A stretch of 33,011 nt of DNA from assembly GCA_946629665.1 (NCBI GenBank), contig CAMOYC010000008.1, forward strand, positions 1 through 33,011, given 5' to 3'. The position numbers and the translations under genes are program-made. Numbering within the stretch: position 1 is the first letter of the stretch; the number at the start of each line of letters is the position of its first letter. The DNA is from an uncultured Lachnospiraceae bacterium (GTDB taxonomy: Bacteria > Bacillota > Clostridia > Lachnospirales > Lachnospiraceae). This document shows positions 1 to 6,639 of the stretch, in pieces. The notes under the pieces are model-generated. The model did no database searches. It was not told where the DNA came from and saw only the letters and a program-made list of their open reading frames with translations.

Positions 1-822
1 ATGATCGCCCTGGACCTGGACGGGACAGTTCTGACCAGTGACAAGAGGCTGACAGACCGGACCAGGCAGGCAATTCAATCCGCAATGGAACATCAGATGG
101 AAGTAGTGGTCGTCACCGGAAGACCCTACCACGGGATACCGGACTCCATATTGTCGATCCGGGGGATCCGCTACCTGATTAGCTCAAACGGAGCAGTGAA
201 TTATGACCGGGAATCGGAGAGCGTGCTGTCCGGCAATTATCTGGATCCGGATACCGCGGCCGGGATCTGCCGCCTGCTGAAGGAGGAGGGAGTGATCTAC
301 ACGGTTTTTGCCTTCGGTTACGGTTTCTGCGAACGGCTCGTCTATGACCGGATCATGGGAAGATATGAAGGAACGCCCCTGGCCGGCTATATGAAAAAGA
401 GCCGGCGCAGAATGGAGGACCTAGCTGCCTTTTTCGGCCCGGACTCCCCTTATGCCGGCAAGATTGAAAATATCTGGTATAAGACCGAGTCTGTAAAAGA
501 GAGGGACCGGATCCTGGACCGGTTGAAGGCTGTATGCGGAGAGAAGGTTTCCTGTATTTTAAACAGTGATACAGATGCCGAATATGTCAGCAAAGAGGCC
601 GACAAGGGCAAGGAGGTCCTGGTCCTGGCTGACCTGCTTGGAATAGAGAAAGATCATATCCTGGCGATCGGCGATAATGCCAACGATGCCGGTATGCTCC
701 GGGCAGCCGGGATCGCGGTGGCTATGGGCAATGCCACGCCGGATATTATAGAACTCGCTGACTATGTTACAAGAAGCAATGACGGGGAAGGAGTTGCTTT
801 CACGATTGAACATTTTCTTTAA
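1..822 (+). CDS. Cof-type HAD-IIB sugar-phosphate/nucleotide phosphatase (5' end probably cut)
   Basis: A haloacid-dehalogenase phosphatase of the Cof/YidA group. The N-terminus carries the nucleophile motif DLDGT (Asp5 and Asp7 in the visible reading). Near the C-terminus the metal-binding motif GDNANDAGM is followed by AMGNA, both typical of HAD-IIB. The region between them fits a C2 cap domain. At 273 residues it is close to full family length (about 265-280), but members usually have a few residues before IALDLDGT and the first ATG is the first base of the window, so the true start probably lies upstream. The family dephosphorylates small phosphometabolites in the cytoplasm; the substrate cannot be read from sequence. 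Its 3' end overlaps the next gene. Confidence 0.9.
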   Translation: MIALDLDGTVLTSDKRLTDRTRQAIQSAMEHQMEVVVVTGRPYHGIPDSILSIRGIRYLISSNGAVNYDRESESVLSGNYLDPDTAAGICRLLKEEGVIYTVFAFGYGFCERLVYDRIMGRYEGTPLAGYMKKSRRRMEDLAAFFGPDSPYAGKIENIWYKTESVKERDRILDRLKAVCGEKVSCILNSDTDAEYVSKEADKGKEVLVLADLLGIEKDHILAIGDNANDAGMLRAAGIAVAMGNATPDIIELADYVTRSNDGEGVAFTIEHFL

Positions 823-1456
823 AGGAAATACCAGAAGAACTACTAAAGGAACTGCCAAAGAAATTGCCGGAGGGATCAGTGCTGTGGCAGGGCTGGCGGG
901 ACTCATTTTCTTTTTAAGGGTCCTGAGCCGGATCCTGACCGGATTCCGTCGCCCGGATCCCGGAGACCTGGCCTGCATCATCGTGCTGGGAGCCCATGTC
1001 AGAAAGAACGGGCCCTGCAGGGCCCTCCGCTACCGGCTGGATACGGCAGCGGATTATCTGAAAGAGCATCCGAAGGCATTCTGTATTGTCTCCGGAGGCC
1101 GGGGAGCTGACGAACCCTGTTCGGAAGCCTCCTGCATGAAGCAGTATCTGGCGGATCAGAGGATCCCGGAAGAGCGCATTTTTTTGGAGGACCGGTCCCG
1201 GACTACCCGGGAGAACATTTTCTATTCCTGCCGGATCCTGACAGAGAACGGGATCCAGGACAGGATCGGGCTGGTAACCAATGACTTTCACATGTACCGG
1301 GCTCTTAGGATCGCCCGGGAGAACGGGCTGGAAGACCCGGCGGCGGTCACAGCCCCCTCCACACCCCTGTTTCTGCCCCGCAATATCCTGCGGGAATTTC
1401 TGGCAATGATTAAATATTACATACAAAACTTCAGGAAGGATCGATGTCAAAAATGA
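764..1456 (+). CDS. YdcF/ElyC-type DUF218 membrane protein
   Basis: A DUF218 (YdcF/SanA/ElyC) family protein. A hydrophobic segment at about residues 38-55 should anchor it in the membrane. The DUF218 core follows: a beta strand with IIVLGA, the SGGRG motif, a TRENIFYS segment and a VTNDFHMYRA segment, the usual conserved blocks. Family members act in cell-envelope homeostasis, but the reaction is not settled. The start is uncertain. ATG at 764 and ATG at 779 both lie inside the HAD gene without a clear ribosome site; a TTG at 806 has AAGGAG 12 bases upstream. The stop overlaps surE, so the three genes are probably co-transcribed and coupled. Confidence 0.85.
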   Translation: MLQEAMTGKELLSRLNIFFKGNTRRTTKGTAKEIAGGISAVAGLAGLIFFLRVLSRILTGFRRPDPGDLACIIVLGAHVRKNGPCRALRYRLDTAADYLKEHPKAFCIVSGGRGADEPCSEASCMKQYLADQRIPEERIFLEDRSRTTRENIFYSCRILTENGIQDRIGLVTNDFHMYRALRIARENGLEDPAAVTAPSTPLFLPRNILREFLAMIKYYIQNFRKDRCQK

Positions 1457-2178
1457 GTGATAGAAAAATACTTGTTGTAAATGATGATGGGATTGACAGT
1501 GAAGGAATCGTCAAATTGGCAGAACTTGCCGGGCATTTCGGTGAAGTATGGGTTGTCGCTCCGGCATCCCAGTGCAGCGCCATGTCCCACCGCCTCACGG
1601 TGAAACCGACTCTCACTTTCAGGGAAGTTCCGGACTTTCCGCTTCCGGATGTGCATGCCTACAGTCTGACCGGGACGCCGGCGGATTGCGTGAAGGTTGC
1701 GATCCAGGTGATCATGGACGAAAAGCCGGACCTGGTTTTCTCAGGGATCAACGAAGGGTTCAATGTAGGTCGGGATATCTGCTATTCCGGAACTGTTGGA
1801 GCCGCGATCGACGGAAGGATGTACGGAATTCCTTCCATCGCCTATTCCCTGGAGAAGGACGGCGAGTTTGATGTGATTGAAACCTATTTTGACGAGATTA
1901 CGGAGATGCTACTGAAAAAGGAGTTGGGCCAGGATGAGATCTGGAATGTCAACTTCCCCAGGAGAGACCCGGACCAGATAAAGGGAATCCTGTTTGAACG
2001 CCTTCCGGATGGGCAGGAATACTACTTTGACCACTATGAGGTCCTGGGAGAGGATGAGGGAGGGACCAGCCTGGAGCCGGTCTTTGTCTTCCCCAAAAAA
2101 GGTGGGAAAGGAACCGATGTCGAGGCAGTCTTAAAGGGCTTTATCTCCATCGGAAAAGTGAAAAACCTGACTCCTTAA
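1444..2178 (+). CDS. surE: 5'/3'-nucleotidase SurE
   Basis: SurE removes phosphate from nucleoside monophosphates in a metal-dependent reaction in the cytoplasm and is linked to stationary-phase survival in other bacteria. The metal-binding VNDDG motif is at residues 12-16. The family block SGINEGFNVGRDICYSGTVGAA-like stretch lies near residues 97-118, and the Ser/His-rich loop (SQCSAMSHRLT) near residue 41. The length of 244 residues is normal. The upstream gene's stop overlaps this start: ATG 1444 lies close behind AGGAAGGA, and a second in-frame ATG at 1453 forms an ATGA overlap with the YdcF stop. Either start is possible; both keep the catalytic motif. Confidence 0.93.
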   Translation: MSKMSDRKILVVNDDGIDSEGIVKLAELAGHFGEVWVVAPASQCSAMSHRLTVKPTLTFREVPDFPLPDVHAYSLTGTPADCVKVAIQVIMDEKPDLVFSGINEGFNVGRDICYSGTVGAAIDGRMYGIPSIAYSLEKDGEFDVIETYFDEITEMLLKKELGQDEIWNVNFPRRDPDQIKGILFERLPDGQEYYFDHYEVLGEDEGGTSLEPVFVFPKKGGKGTDVEAVLKGFISIGKVKNLTP

Positions 2179-2185
2179 TAGGTTT

Positions 2186-2211
2186 TGACCTGACCTCCCA
2201 GGTTATTTTAT
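2186..2211 (+). terminator. Weak rho-independent terminator after surE
   Basis: Stem TGACCTG (2186-2192) pairs with CAGGTTA (2199-2205) through a six-base loop, with one G-T pair, and is followed by TTTTAT. A second, overlapping hairpin pairs AAAACCT (2162-2168) with AGGTTTT (2180-2186), so the two cannot form fully together. Placed between surE and the DAHP synthase promoter, it fits the end of the first operon. Confidence 0.5.
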
Positions 2212-2231
2212 CACTTTAAAGCAAAAAAGCG

Positions 2232-2260
2232 TTGAATTTCCCTTGGAAGTGTGTTACACT
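2232..2260 (+). promoter_or_regulatory. Sigma-A-type promoter for the DAHP synthase gene
   Basis: A -35 box TTGAAT (2232-2237), a 17-base spacer and a -10 box TACACT (2255-2260), 62 bases before the start codon. Just downstream, GGTAAGT (2262-2268) and ACTTACC (2301-2307) form an inverted repeat ending right before the ribosome site AAAGGAG (2308-2314). It could be an operator, but the left arm falls at or before the likely transcript start, so an RNA hairpin is doubtful. Confidence 0.6.
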
Positions 2261-2322
2261 CGGTAAGTGAATTAATAATTGATGAATAATTATGATATCA
2301 ACTTACCAAAGGAGTCGACATT

Positions 2323-3357
2323 ATGGATATGCATATGAATTTTTACCGGAAGCTGCCGGTGCCCAAAGATTTAAAGGAGCGTTTTCCGGCAGATAAAAAG
2401 ATTCTGAAGATAAAAGCAATGAGAGATCCGGAACTTGCAGCCATCTTTGAAGGGAAATCAGATAGATTTATTTTGATCATTGGCCCCTGTTCTGCAGACA
2501 GCGAGGACTCTGTGCTGGATTATGTGTCCCGCCTTACCAAAGTGCAGGAAGATGTGAAGGAAAAGATCATGATCATTCCCCGCATCTATACCAACAAGCC
2601 AAGAACGACCGGCGGCGGCTACAAGGGGCTGGTCCACCAGCCGGACCCGGAGAAGAAGCCGGATATGCTCTCCGGCCTCATCGCTATGAGAGAGCTTCAT
2701 CAAAGGGCAATCCTGGAGAGTGGTCTTACCTGTGCGGATGAGATGCTCTACCCGGAGAACCAGAGATATCTTTCCGATCTCCTTTCCTACGTGGCAGTAG
2801 GAGCCCGGTCCGTGGAAGACCAGCAGCATCGGCTGACAGCCAGCGGGGCCGGGATTCCGGTGGGCATGAAGAATCCCACCAGCGGCGACCTCTCCATCAT
2901 GATGAACTCCATCACTGCCGCCCAAGGAAGACATACATTCCTCTACAGAGGCTGGGAAGTGCAGTCACTCGGCAATCCGCATGCCCATGCGATCCTCAGA
3001 GGTTATGTGGATAATACCGGGAAGTCCCACCCGAACTATCATTATGAAGATCTGATCCAGTTGTGTGGTCTTTATCAGGAGAGCGGGCTGGACAACCCGG
3101 CTGTCATCGTGGATTGCAACCATGCCAACTCCGGCAAGCAGTATCTGGAGCAGATCCGCATCGCTAAGGAAGTATTGCACAGCTGCAGACATTCCAATGA
3201 TATCAATGCCCTGGTAAAGGGGCTGATGATAGAAAGTTATATAGAAGACGGCAACCAGCCGGTAGGAGCCGGCTGTTACGGCAAGTCCATCACTGATCCC
3301 TGCCTGGGCTGGGAGAAGTCAGAGAAGCTTATTTATGAGCTGGCGGATTTGCTGTAG
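2323..3357 (+). CDS. aroF: 3-deoxy-7-phosphoheptulonate (DAHP) synthase, type I AroF/G/H-like
   Basis: Catalyses the first step of the shikimate pathway: phosphoenolpyruvate plus erythrose 4-phosphate gives DAHP, feeding aromatic amino-acid synthesis. The type I alpha signature blocks are all present: GPCS at residues 54-57 (the Cys is a metal ligand in characterised relatives), KPRTTGGGYKG near 92-102, GARSVEDQQHR near 162-172, and VDCNHANS with a metal-binding His. The length of 344 residues matches E. coli AroF/G/H. The start has AAAGGAG eight bases upstream. It is monocistronic: own promoter, strong terminator right behind. No chorismate-mutase fusion is present. Which aromatic amino acid inhibits it cannot be read here, so the gene letter is only a family label. 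Confidence 0.93.
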   Translation: MDMHMNFYRKLPVPKDLKERFPADKKILKIKAMRDPELAAIFEGKSDRFILIIGPCSADSEDSVLDYVSRLTKVQEDVKEKIMIIPRIYTNKPRTTGGGYKGLVHQPDPEKKPDMLSGLIAMRELHQRAILESGLTCADEMLYPENQRYLSDLLSYVAVGARSVEDQQHRLTASGAGIPVGMKNPTSGDLSIMMNSITAAQGRHTFLYRGWEVQSLGNPHAHAILRGYVDNTGKSHPNYHYEDLIQLCGLYQESGLDNPAVIVDCNHANSGKQYLEQIRIAKEVLHSCRHSNDINALVKGLMIESYIEDGNQPVGAGCYGKSITDPCLGWEKSEKLIYELADLL

Positions 3358-3395
3358 GTATATGGGGCTGTCGTAATAAATGGCCTGATTATCTT

Positions 3396-3439
3396 CGTCA
3401 GGATCTATGCACGAGTGCATGGATCCTGACGTTTTTTTT
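3396..3439 (+). terminator. Strong rho-independent terminator after DAHP synthase
   Basis: CGTCAGGATC (3396-3405) pairs perfectly with GATCCTGACG (3422-3431). The helix continues inward through a T-G pair and ATGCAC/GTGCAT to a very small loop, and eight T follow at 3432-3439. A short open frame starting at 3407 inside this hairpin is therefore not a gene. Confidence 0.93.
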
Positions 3440-3464
3440 CTGCAGGAACGGCTGCTCGGGCTGG

Positions 3465-3801
3465 AGGGAGCAGGAATTTCGCAGGGAACATCTCAGGGCA
3501 GGCTCAAAAACCGTGACGGTATCAAAACCCGGAAAATAAGAGGAGTTTTGCAACGAAAAGTTGAAAACCCACCATGGCTTTCCGACATGTTTCAACCGCC
3601 AAAAACTTCGGGAAAGCAAATAATCTGACGAAAGTTAACTATTCATAGACCAGCGTTCGGTTAGAAAAATATGGGATTTTCAAAAAGTGAACTGGAGCTC
3701 AAAAATTGCAACAAATGGTTGAAAGAAAGGGGTCTTCCGGATGGGTTTTTCCACCGCCACGGTTTTTAGATGATCATGTATAGGCAGGGCCGGTCCAGAA
3801 T
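3465..3801. repeat. Hairpin-forming intergenic repeat, copy I (two internal units)
   Basis: Long inverted arms: 3507-3530 (AAAACCGTGACGGTATC...) pairs with 3743-3766 (...CCACCGCCACGGTTTT), 20 of 24 positions complementary. Between them lie two related units of about 90-100 bases. Unit 1 has an inner stem GTTGAAA (3560-3566)/TTTCAAC (3590-3596). Unit 2 has GGTTGAAAGA (3717-3726)/TTTTTCCACC (3746-3755) with one mismatch and one G-T pair. The copy is flanked by GCAGGAATTT at the left and CCGGTCCAGAAT at the right; both flanks are echoed in copy II. No coding frame, no transposase. Confidence 0.75.
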
Positions 3802-3894
3802 CCAGGGTTACGCCAGGTTAATCTAGCTAAATTAACTTTTTGCTATCCCGGAGATATTCGTTTACCTGGGATAGGTCCCAGAGGATTTCTGGCA

Positions 3895-4081
3895 GCAGCG
3901 GGAATTACATTGGGCTGGCTCAAAAAAACCCGTGACGGTAGCAAAAAGAGAACGGGAGCTCATATTTTGCGAAAAAGGTAGCAAAATGGCGACTTTCAAC
4001 GGAGTTTTGCTACCGCCACGGGTATTTTAAGTATCCTGGATATTCAGGAGATCTACTCTAAGCCGCGGGTCGGCCCAGAAT
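3895..4081. repeat. Hairpin-forming intergenic repeat, copy II (single unit)
   Basis: Same family as the preceding copy. Outer arms CCCGTGACGGTAGCAAAA (3929-3946) and TTTTGCTACCGCCACGGG (4005-4022) are complementary at 17 of 18 positions. A second left arm GGTAGCAAAA (3977-3986) pairs perfectly with TTTTGCTACC (4005-4014), so two alternative hairpins compete for the same right arm. GGAGCTCA (3954-3961) matches GGAGCTCA in copy I unit 2 (3694-3701), and the right flank CGGCCCAGAAT (4071-4081) matches CGGTCCAGAAT of copy I. Confidence 0.75.
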
Positions 4082-4132
4082 AGGTACCAGGTACCATTTC
4101 AAAAGTGTTAACTAAAATATTTTCAAATTTTA

Positions 4133-4159
4133 TTAGCACTCACCCTTGACGAGTGCCAA
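4133..4159 (+). promoter_or_regulatory. CIRCE operator (HrcA repressor site)
   Basis: TTAGCACTC (4133-4141), exactly nine bases, then GAGTGCCAA (4151-4159). The consensus CIRCE is TTAGCACTC-N9-GAGTGCTAA, so there is a single mismatch. CIRCE is bound by HrcA, which releases on heat or protein-folding stress. The right half overlaps the -35 box of the promoter below, so bound HrcA should block RNA polymerase directly. Confidence 0.95.
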
Positions 4160-4174
4160 TAAAAGTGTTATAGT
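4146..4174 (+). promoter_or_regulatory. Sigma-A-type promoter of the hsp20-dnaJ operon
   Basis: TTGACG (4146-4151), 17-base spacer, TATAGT (4169-4174). The -35 box sits between and partly in the CIRCE half-sites. The transcript should start near 4181, leaving a leader of about 100 bases before the hsp20 start. Confidence 0.85.
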
Positions 4175-4284
4175 CATTACAGAACAAGGGAAACGGATAG
4201 AGCAAGAGAGTGTCAGTGCATGCCGTACTTGTTCTGAAATAAACTTAAAATCAAAGATATTTTATATAACAGGAGGAATTGATC

Positions 4285-4740
4285 ATGTTAAGAACAGGTT
4301 TATTTGGTAATGACAGTTTTGTAGATAACTTCATGGATGACTTTTTTGATATTGCTTCCCGCCCAATCCGGTCTACAGTTCCGGCCGAGAAGCCGATTCG
4401 ATCTGATATCGTAGAGAAGGATGACTGCTATGAGATCTCCATGAGTGTTCCCGGCGTGAGCAAGGAGAACATTGAAGTTGAGTTAAAAGATGGTTATCTG
4501 AAAGTGACAGCCAAGACAGATGGAAGTGATGAGACAGAAGAGAAGAGCGAGAACGTTCGTTACATCAGAAGGGAGCGTTACAGCGGCACCGCTTCAAGAA
4601 CCTTCCGTGTGAACGAGTATGTGACCCAGGAAGATATTTCCGCGAAACATGAGAACGGAATCCTTACCATCCGGGTAGCTAAGATCGACAAAGAAAAGAG
4701 AGAGGCTGAGAACAAAAAACTCATCTCGATTGAAGGATAA
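4285..4740 (+). CDS. Hsp20/alpha-crystallin small heat-shock protein
   Basis: A holdase chaperone that binds unfolding proteins in the cytoplasm without ATP and passes them to ATP-dependent chaperones. Residues about 40-150 form the alpha-crystallin domain: SMSVPGVSKENIEVELKDG, a SRTFRV stretch, and the ENGILTIRV signature (123-131). The C-terminus has an ISI tripeptide resembling the IxI oligomerisation motif. Start chosen at ATG 4285 because AGGAGG (4271-4276) is eight bases upstream; a TTG at 4279 is too close. The 151-residue length is normal. CIRCE control shows it is a heat-shock gene, and a J-protein lies next in the same direction. Confidence 0.95.
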   Translation: MLRTGLFGNDSFVDNFMDDFFDIASRPIRSTVPAEKPIRSDIVEKDDCYEISMSVPGVSKENIEVELKDGYLKVTAKTDGSDETEEKSENVRYIRRERYSGTASRTFRVNEYVTQEDISAKHENGILTIRVAKIDKEKREAENKKLISIEG

Positions 4741-4785
4741 GAGATAAGGCGCAGGAGAGACTGCGGAACTGTTTCGATCAAACAA

Positions 4786-4821
4786 GGACTGTATGCCGCA
4801 AGGCCTGCAGTCCATTTTTTT
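4786..4821 (+). terminator. GNRA-capped terminator/attenuator between hsp20 and the J-protein gene
   Basis: GGACTGTATGCC (4786-4797) pairs with GGCCTGCAGTCC (4802-4813) around a GCAA tetraloop, with one mismatch and one G-T pair, and ATTTTTTT follows. No separate promoter is visible before the next gene, so partial termination here would make Hsp20 more abundant than the J-protein. Confidence 0.88.
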
Positions 4822-4841
4822 AAAGACAGGAGGAACCGCAT

Positions 4842-5936
4842 ATGACTAAGAAGAAAGATTTTTATGAGGTTCTGGGCTTGAAAAAGGGAGCTTCGGAGGG
4901 GGAGATCAAAAAGGCCTACCGGAAGCTCGCCAAGAAATACCATCCGGATGTGGCCGGGAACAGTGCCGATGCGGAAGAGCGATTCAAGGAAATCTCCGAG
5001 GCATATGATGTATTAAGTGATGGGGAAAAAAGAAAACTTTATGATCAGTTTGGGCATGCCGCTTTTGATCCTGCGGGGAATCCTTATGAGAATGCAGGAG
5101 ACTGGGGCGGAGCCTTCCGGAATGACGGAAGTTTCAATAATGGCGGCTGGACTTTCCGGCGCTGGTCTTCGGGAGATGGCAGCGGCGGATTCCATTCCGA
5201 CAGTGGAGGAAGTTTCTTTGGGGATGGCGGTTCATTCCATTTTGGAGGCGGCGGCCTGGATGATTTCATCCATCAGATGTTTGGTAATAAGACCGGAGGC
5301 GGCAGTCACGCCGGTTTTACCGGCACGGGAGATTATGGAAAAACGGGAGGTTTTGGCGGGACAGGAGGTTCCGGCAGTTTTCGTCGGAGAGGATCCGCTG
5401 ACAGCAGGCAGACCGGCCTTGATCTGACATCCTCTATCACGATCGATCTTGCGGAGGCAGTTTATGGCTGTGAGAAGACCCTGCGTTTCCAGGATGAGGA
5501 GGGGAAGACCCAGAATATTTCTGTGAAAATTCCGGCCGGGATCGACGAGGGACAGAAGATCCGTCTGAAGGGAAAAGGCCGGAAGAATCCGACAGGGGGC
5601 CGGGCAGGCGACCTGTATATCGAAGTTCACGTTAAAGCCATGGAGGGCTTCCGACGGGAAGGAAATGATATCTATACTACCGCTCGGATCCCATTTACCA
5701 CTGCCGTGCTGGGCGGCGAGGTGATCATCCCTCTGCTTAAGGGGAAGATTTCCTGTAAGATCAAACCGGGGACCCAGTCGGGGACCAAGATCCGGATCCG
5801 GGGCAAGGGAATTCCCAACAGAGGAAAGTCCGGCGCCGGCGACCTCTATGCGGTGGTGGAGATTGAAGTTCCAAGAAATATCAGCCCGGAAGCGGAGAAG
5901 AAGATCAGGGAGTTAGACCAGCTTCTGAAGAAATAA
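4842..5936 (+). CDS. Class B (CbpA-like) J-domain co-chaperone without zinc finger
   Basis: A J-protein that stimulates DnaK ATPase and delivers substrates. The J domain spans about residues 5-70, with the essential HPD at 34-36. Residues about 71-185 are a long Gly/Phe/Ser-rich linker containing repeated FGG and GGS stretches. Residues about 190-355 are the two substrate-binding beta domains, including the [19 protein letters not shown] block. The four CxxCxGxG zinc repeats of classic DnaJ are missing, making it class B. The 364 residues exceed CbpA (about 306) mainly through the linker. AGGAGG (4828-4833) is eight bases before ATG 4842. It is likely co-transcribed with hsp20 under HrcA, separate from any dnaK operon. 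Confidence 0.93.
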   Translation: MTKKKDFYEVLGLKKGASEGEIKKAYRKLAKKYHPDVAGNSADAEERFKEISEAYDVLSDGEKRKLYDQFGHAAFDPAGNPYENAGDWGGAFRNDGSFNNGGWTFRRWSSGDGSGGFHSDSGGSFFGDGGSFHFGGGGLDDFIHQMFGNKTGGGSHAGFTGTGDYGKTGGFGGTGGSGSFRRRGSADSRQTGLDLTSSITIDLAEAVYGCEKTLRFQDEEGKTQNISVKIPAGIDEGQKIRLKGKGRKNPTGGRAGDLYIEVHVKAMEGFRREGNDIYTTARIPFTTAVLGGEVIIPLLKGKISCKIKPGTQSGTKIRIRGKGIPNRGKSGAGDLYAVVEIEVPRNISPEAEKKIRELDQLLKK

Positions 5937-5956
5937 ACAAAACGGACACGACCGGT

Positions 5957-5985
5957 TTGCCTTTTCCTGCTTTTGTGTTTATAAT
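5957..5985 (+). promoter_or_regulatory. Sigma-A-type promoter for the Nudix gene
   Basis: TTGCCT (5957-5962), 17-base spacer and a perfect TATAAT (5980-5985), about 50 bases before the start at 6038. A weak hairpin (around 5940-5958) just ahead may end the J-protein transcript, but it has a bulge and a poor T tract. Confidence 0.7.
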
Positions 5986-6037
5986 GATTGAAAACTCAGA
6001 ATGAATGCATAAGTGGAAAGAAGGGAAAAGATCATTT

Positions 6038-6529
6038 ATGAAATATTGTGTCCACTGCGGAACCAAGCTGGTTCCGAGAGAATTAAAGAACGAGGGGATC
6101 ATTCCTTATTGTGAGACGTGTCAGGAGTTTCGTTTTCCCATTTTTTCCGTGGCGGTGAGCGTGGAGGTTCAGAGCCCGGACCGGAAGAAGATCCTGCTGA
6201 TCAAGCAGTACGGAAAAGACCGGTATATCCTGGTGGCAGGTTATATCAACAAAGGAGAAAATGCGGAGCACACGGTGGCCCGGGAAGTCAAGGAAGAGAT
6301 CGGGCTGGATGTGGAAGACATTTGCTTCCAGAAAAGTGAGTATTTTGCCCCGTCCAACACCCTGATGCTGAACTTCTCCTGTGTGGCAAAGTCGGAGGAT
6401 TTATCCGGCAGGGCCAGGGATGAGGTGGATTACTGCAGGTGGTTCAGCAGGGAGGAAGCCTCCCGGAATATTTATCCGGGGAGCCTGGCGGAGAGATTTC
6501 TCAACCGGTTCCTGAGAATGACAGAATAG
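6038..6529 (+). CDS. Nudix hydrolase with N-terminal zinc ribbon
   Basis: A Nudix pyrophosphohydrolase that cleaves a nucleoside diphosphate linked to another group. The N-terminus has a zinc ribbon with Cys4, Cys7, Cys25 and Cys28, as in NudC-like NADH pyrophosphatases and related standalone proteins. The Nudix box, G-x5-E-x7-REVxEEIGL, runs from Gly68 to Leu90 and is complete, so the enzyme should be active. The substrate is unknown; the zinc ribbon hints at an NADH-like dinucleotide but the protein (163 aa) is much shorter than NudC. Start ATG 6038 is preferred because the zinc-ribbon motif follows at once and AAGGGA is 11 bases upstream; an upstream in-frame ATG at 6005 is less likely. 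Confidence 0.88.
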   Translation: MKYCVHCGTKLVPRELKNEGIIPYCETCQEFRFPIFSVAVSVEVQSPDRKKILLIKQYGKDRYILVAGYINKGENAEHTVAREVKEEIGLDVEDICFQKSEYFAPSNTLMLNFSCVAKSEDLSGRARDEVDYCRWFSREEASRNIYPGSLAERFLNRFLRMTE

Positions 6530-6538
6530 GAAACAAGA

Positions 6539-6565
6539 GGAGACAGAGCACCGTCCTCTGTCTCC
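6539..6565. other. Perfect 10-bp hairpin without T tract
   Basis: GGAGACAGAG (6539-6548) pairs perfectly with CTCTGTCTCC (6556-6565) through a seven-base loop. It lies right behind the Nudix stop codon and before the bidirectional terminator. Without a T tract it may protect the mRNA 3' end rather than terminate. Confidence 0.6.
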
Positions 6566-6570
6566 AATAA

Positions 6571-6616
6571 AAATCGCCGTCTCGTGAGTGTAAGAAACTT
6601 CACGGGACGGCGATTT
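6571..6616. terminator. Bidirectional terminator between convergent genes
   Basis: AAATCGCCGTC (6571-6581) pairs perfectly with GACGGCGATTT (6606-6616), and the helix continues inward with CGTGA/TCACG. On the minus strand five T follow the stem; on the plus strand only TTTCTT. It ends both the Nudix transcript and the convergent NlpC/P60 transcript, working best for the latter. Confidence 0.88.
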
Positions 6617-6639
6617 CTTATATAAATATAGTTTTGCCT

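Larger units (their letters stand above)
3358..4284. other. Gene-free 0.9 kb region with terminator, repeats and heat-shock control region
   Basis: No credible coding sequence is present: the only open frame (3407-3628) begins inside the terminator, has no ribosome site and resembles no family I know. In order, the region holds the DAHP synthase terminator, two diverged copies of a hairpin-forming repeat (3465-3801 and 3895-4081), an AT-rich stretch containing a near-palindrome GGTACCAGGTACC (4084-4096), then the CIRCE operator, promoter and a roughly 100-base leader for the hsp20 gene. Confidence 0.8.

Noticed and set aside
2262..2307. GGTAAGT/ACTTACC inverted repeat considered as a riboswitch or T-box leader
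   Set aside because: The left arm falls at or before the expected transcript start, the inner part is plain AT-rich sequence, and no T-box or riboswitch core is present.
3407..3628. Short open frames on both strands after DAHP synthase (73 codons each)
   Set aside because: The plus frame starts inside the terminator hairpin; both run through the repeat element and lack ribosome sites.
3465..4081. CRISPR array
   Set aside because: Units are long, diverged and few, with no regular spacers and no cas genes in the window.
5940..5962. Terminator after the J-protein gene
   Set aside because: Only about six pairs with a bulge and a broken T tract; too weak to list as a feature.
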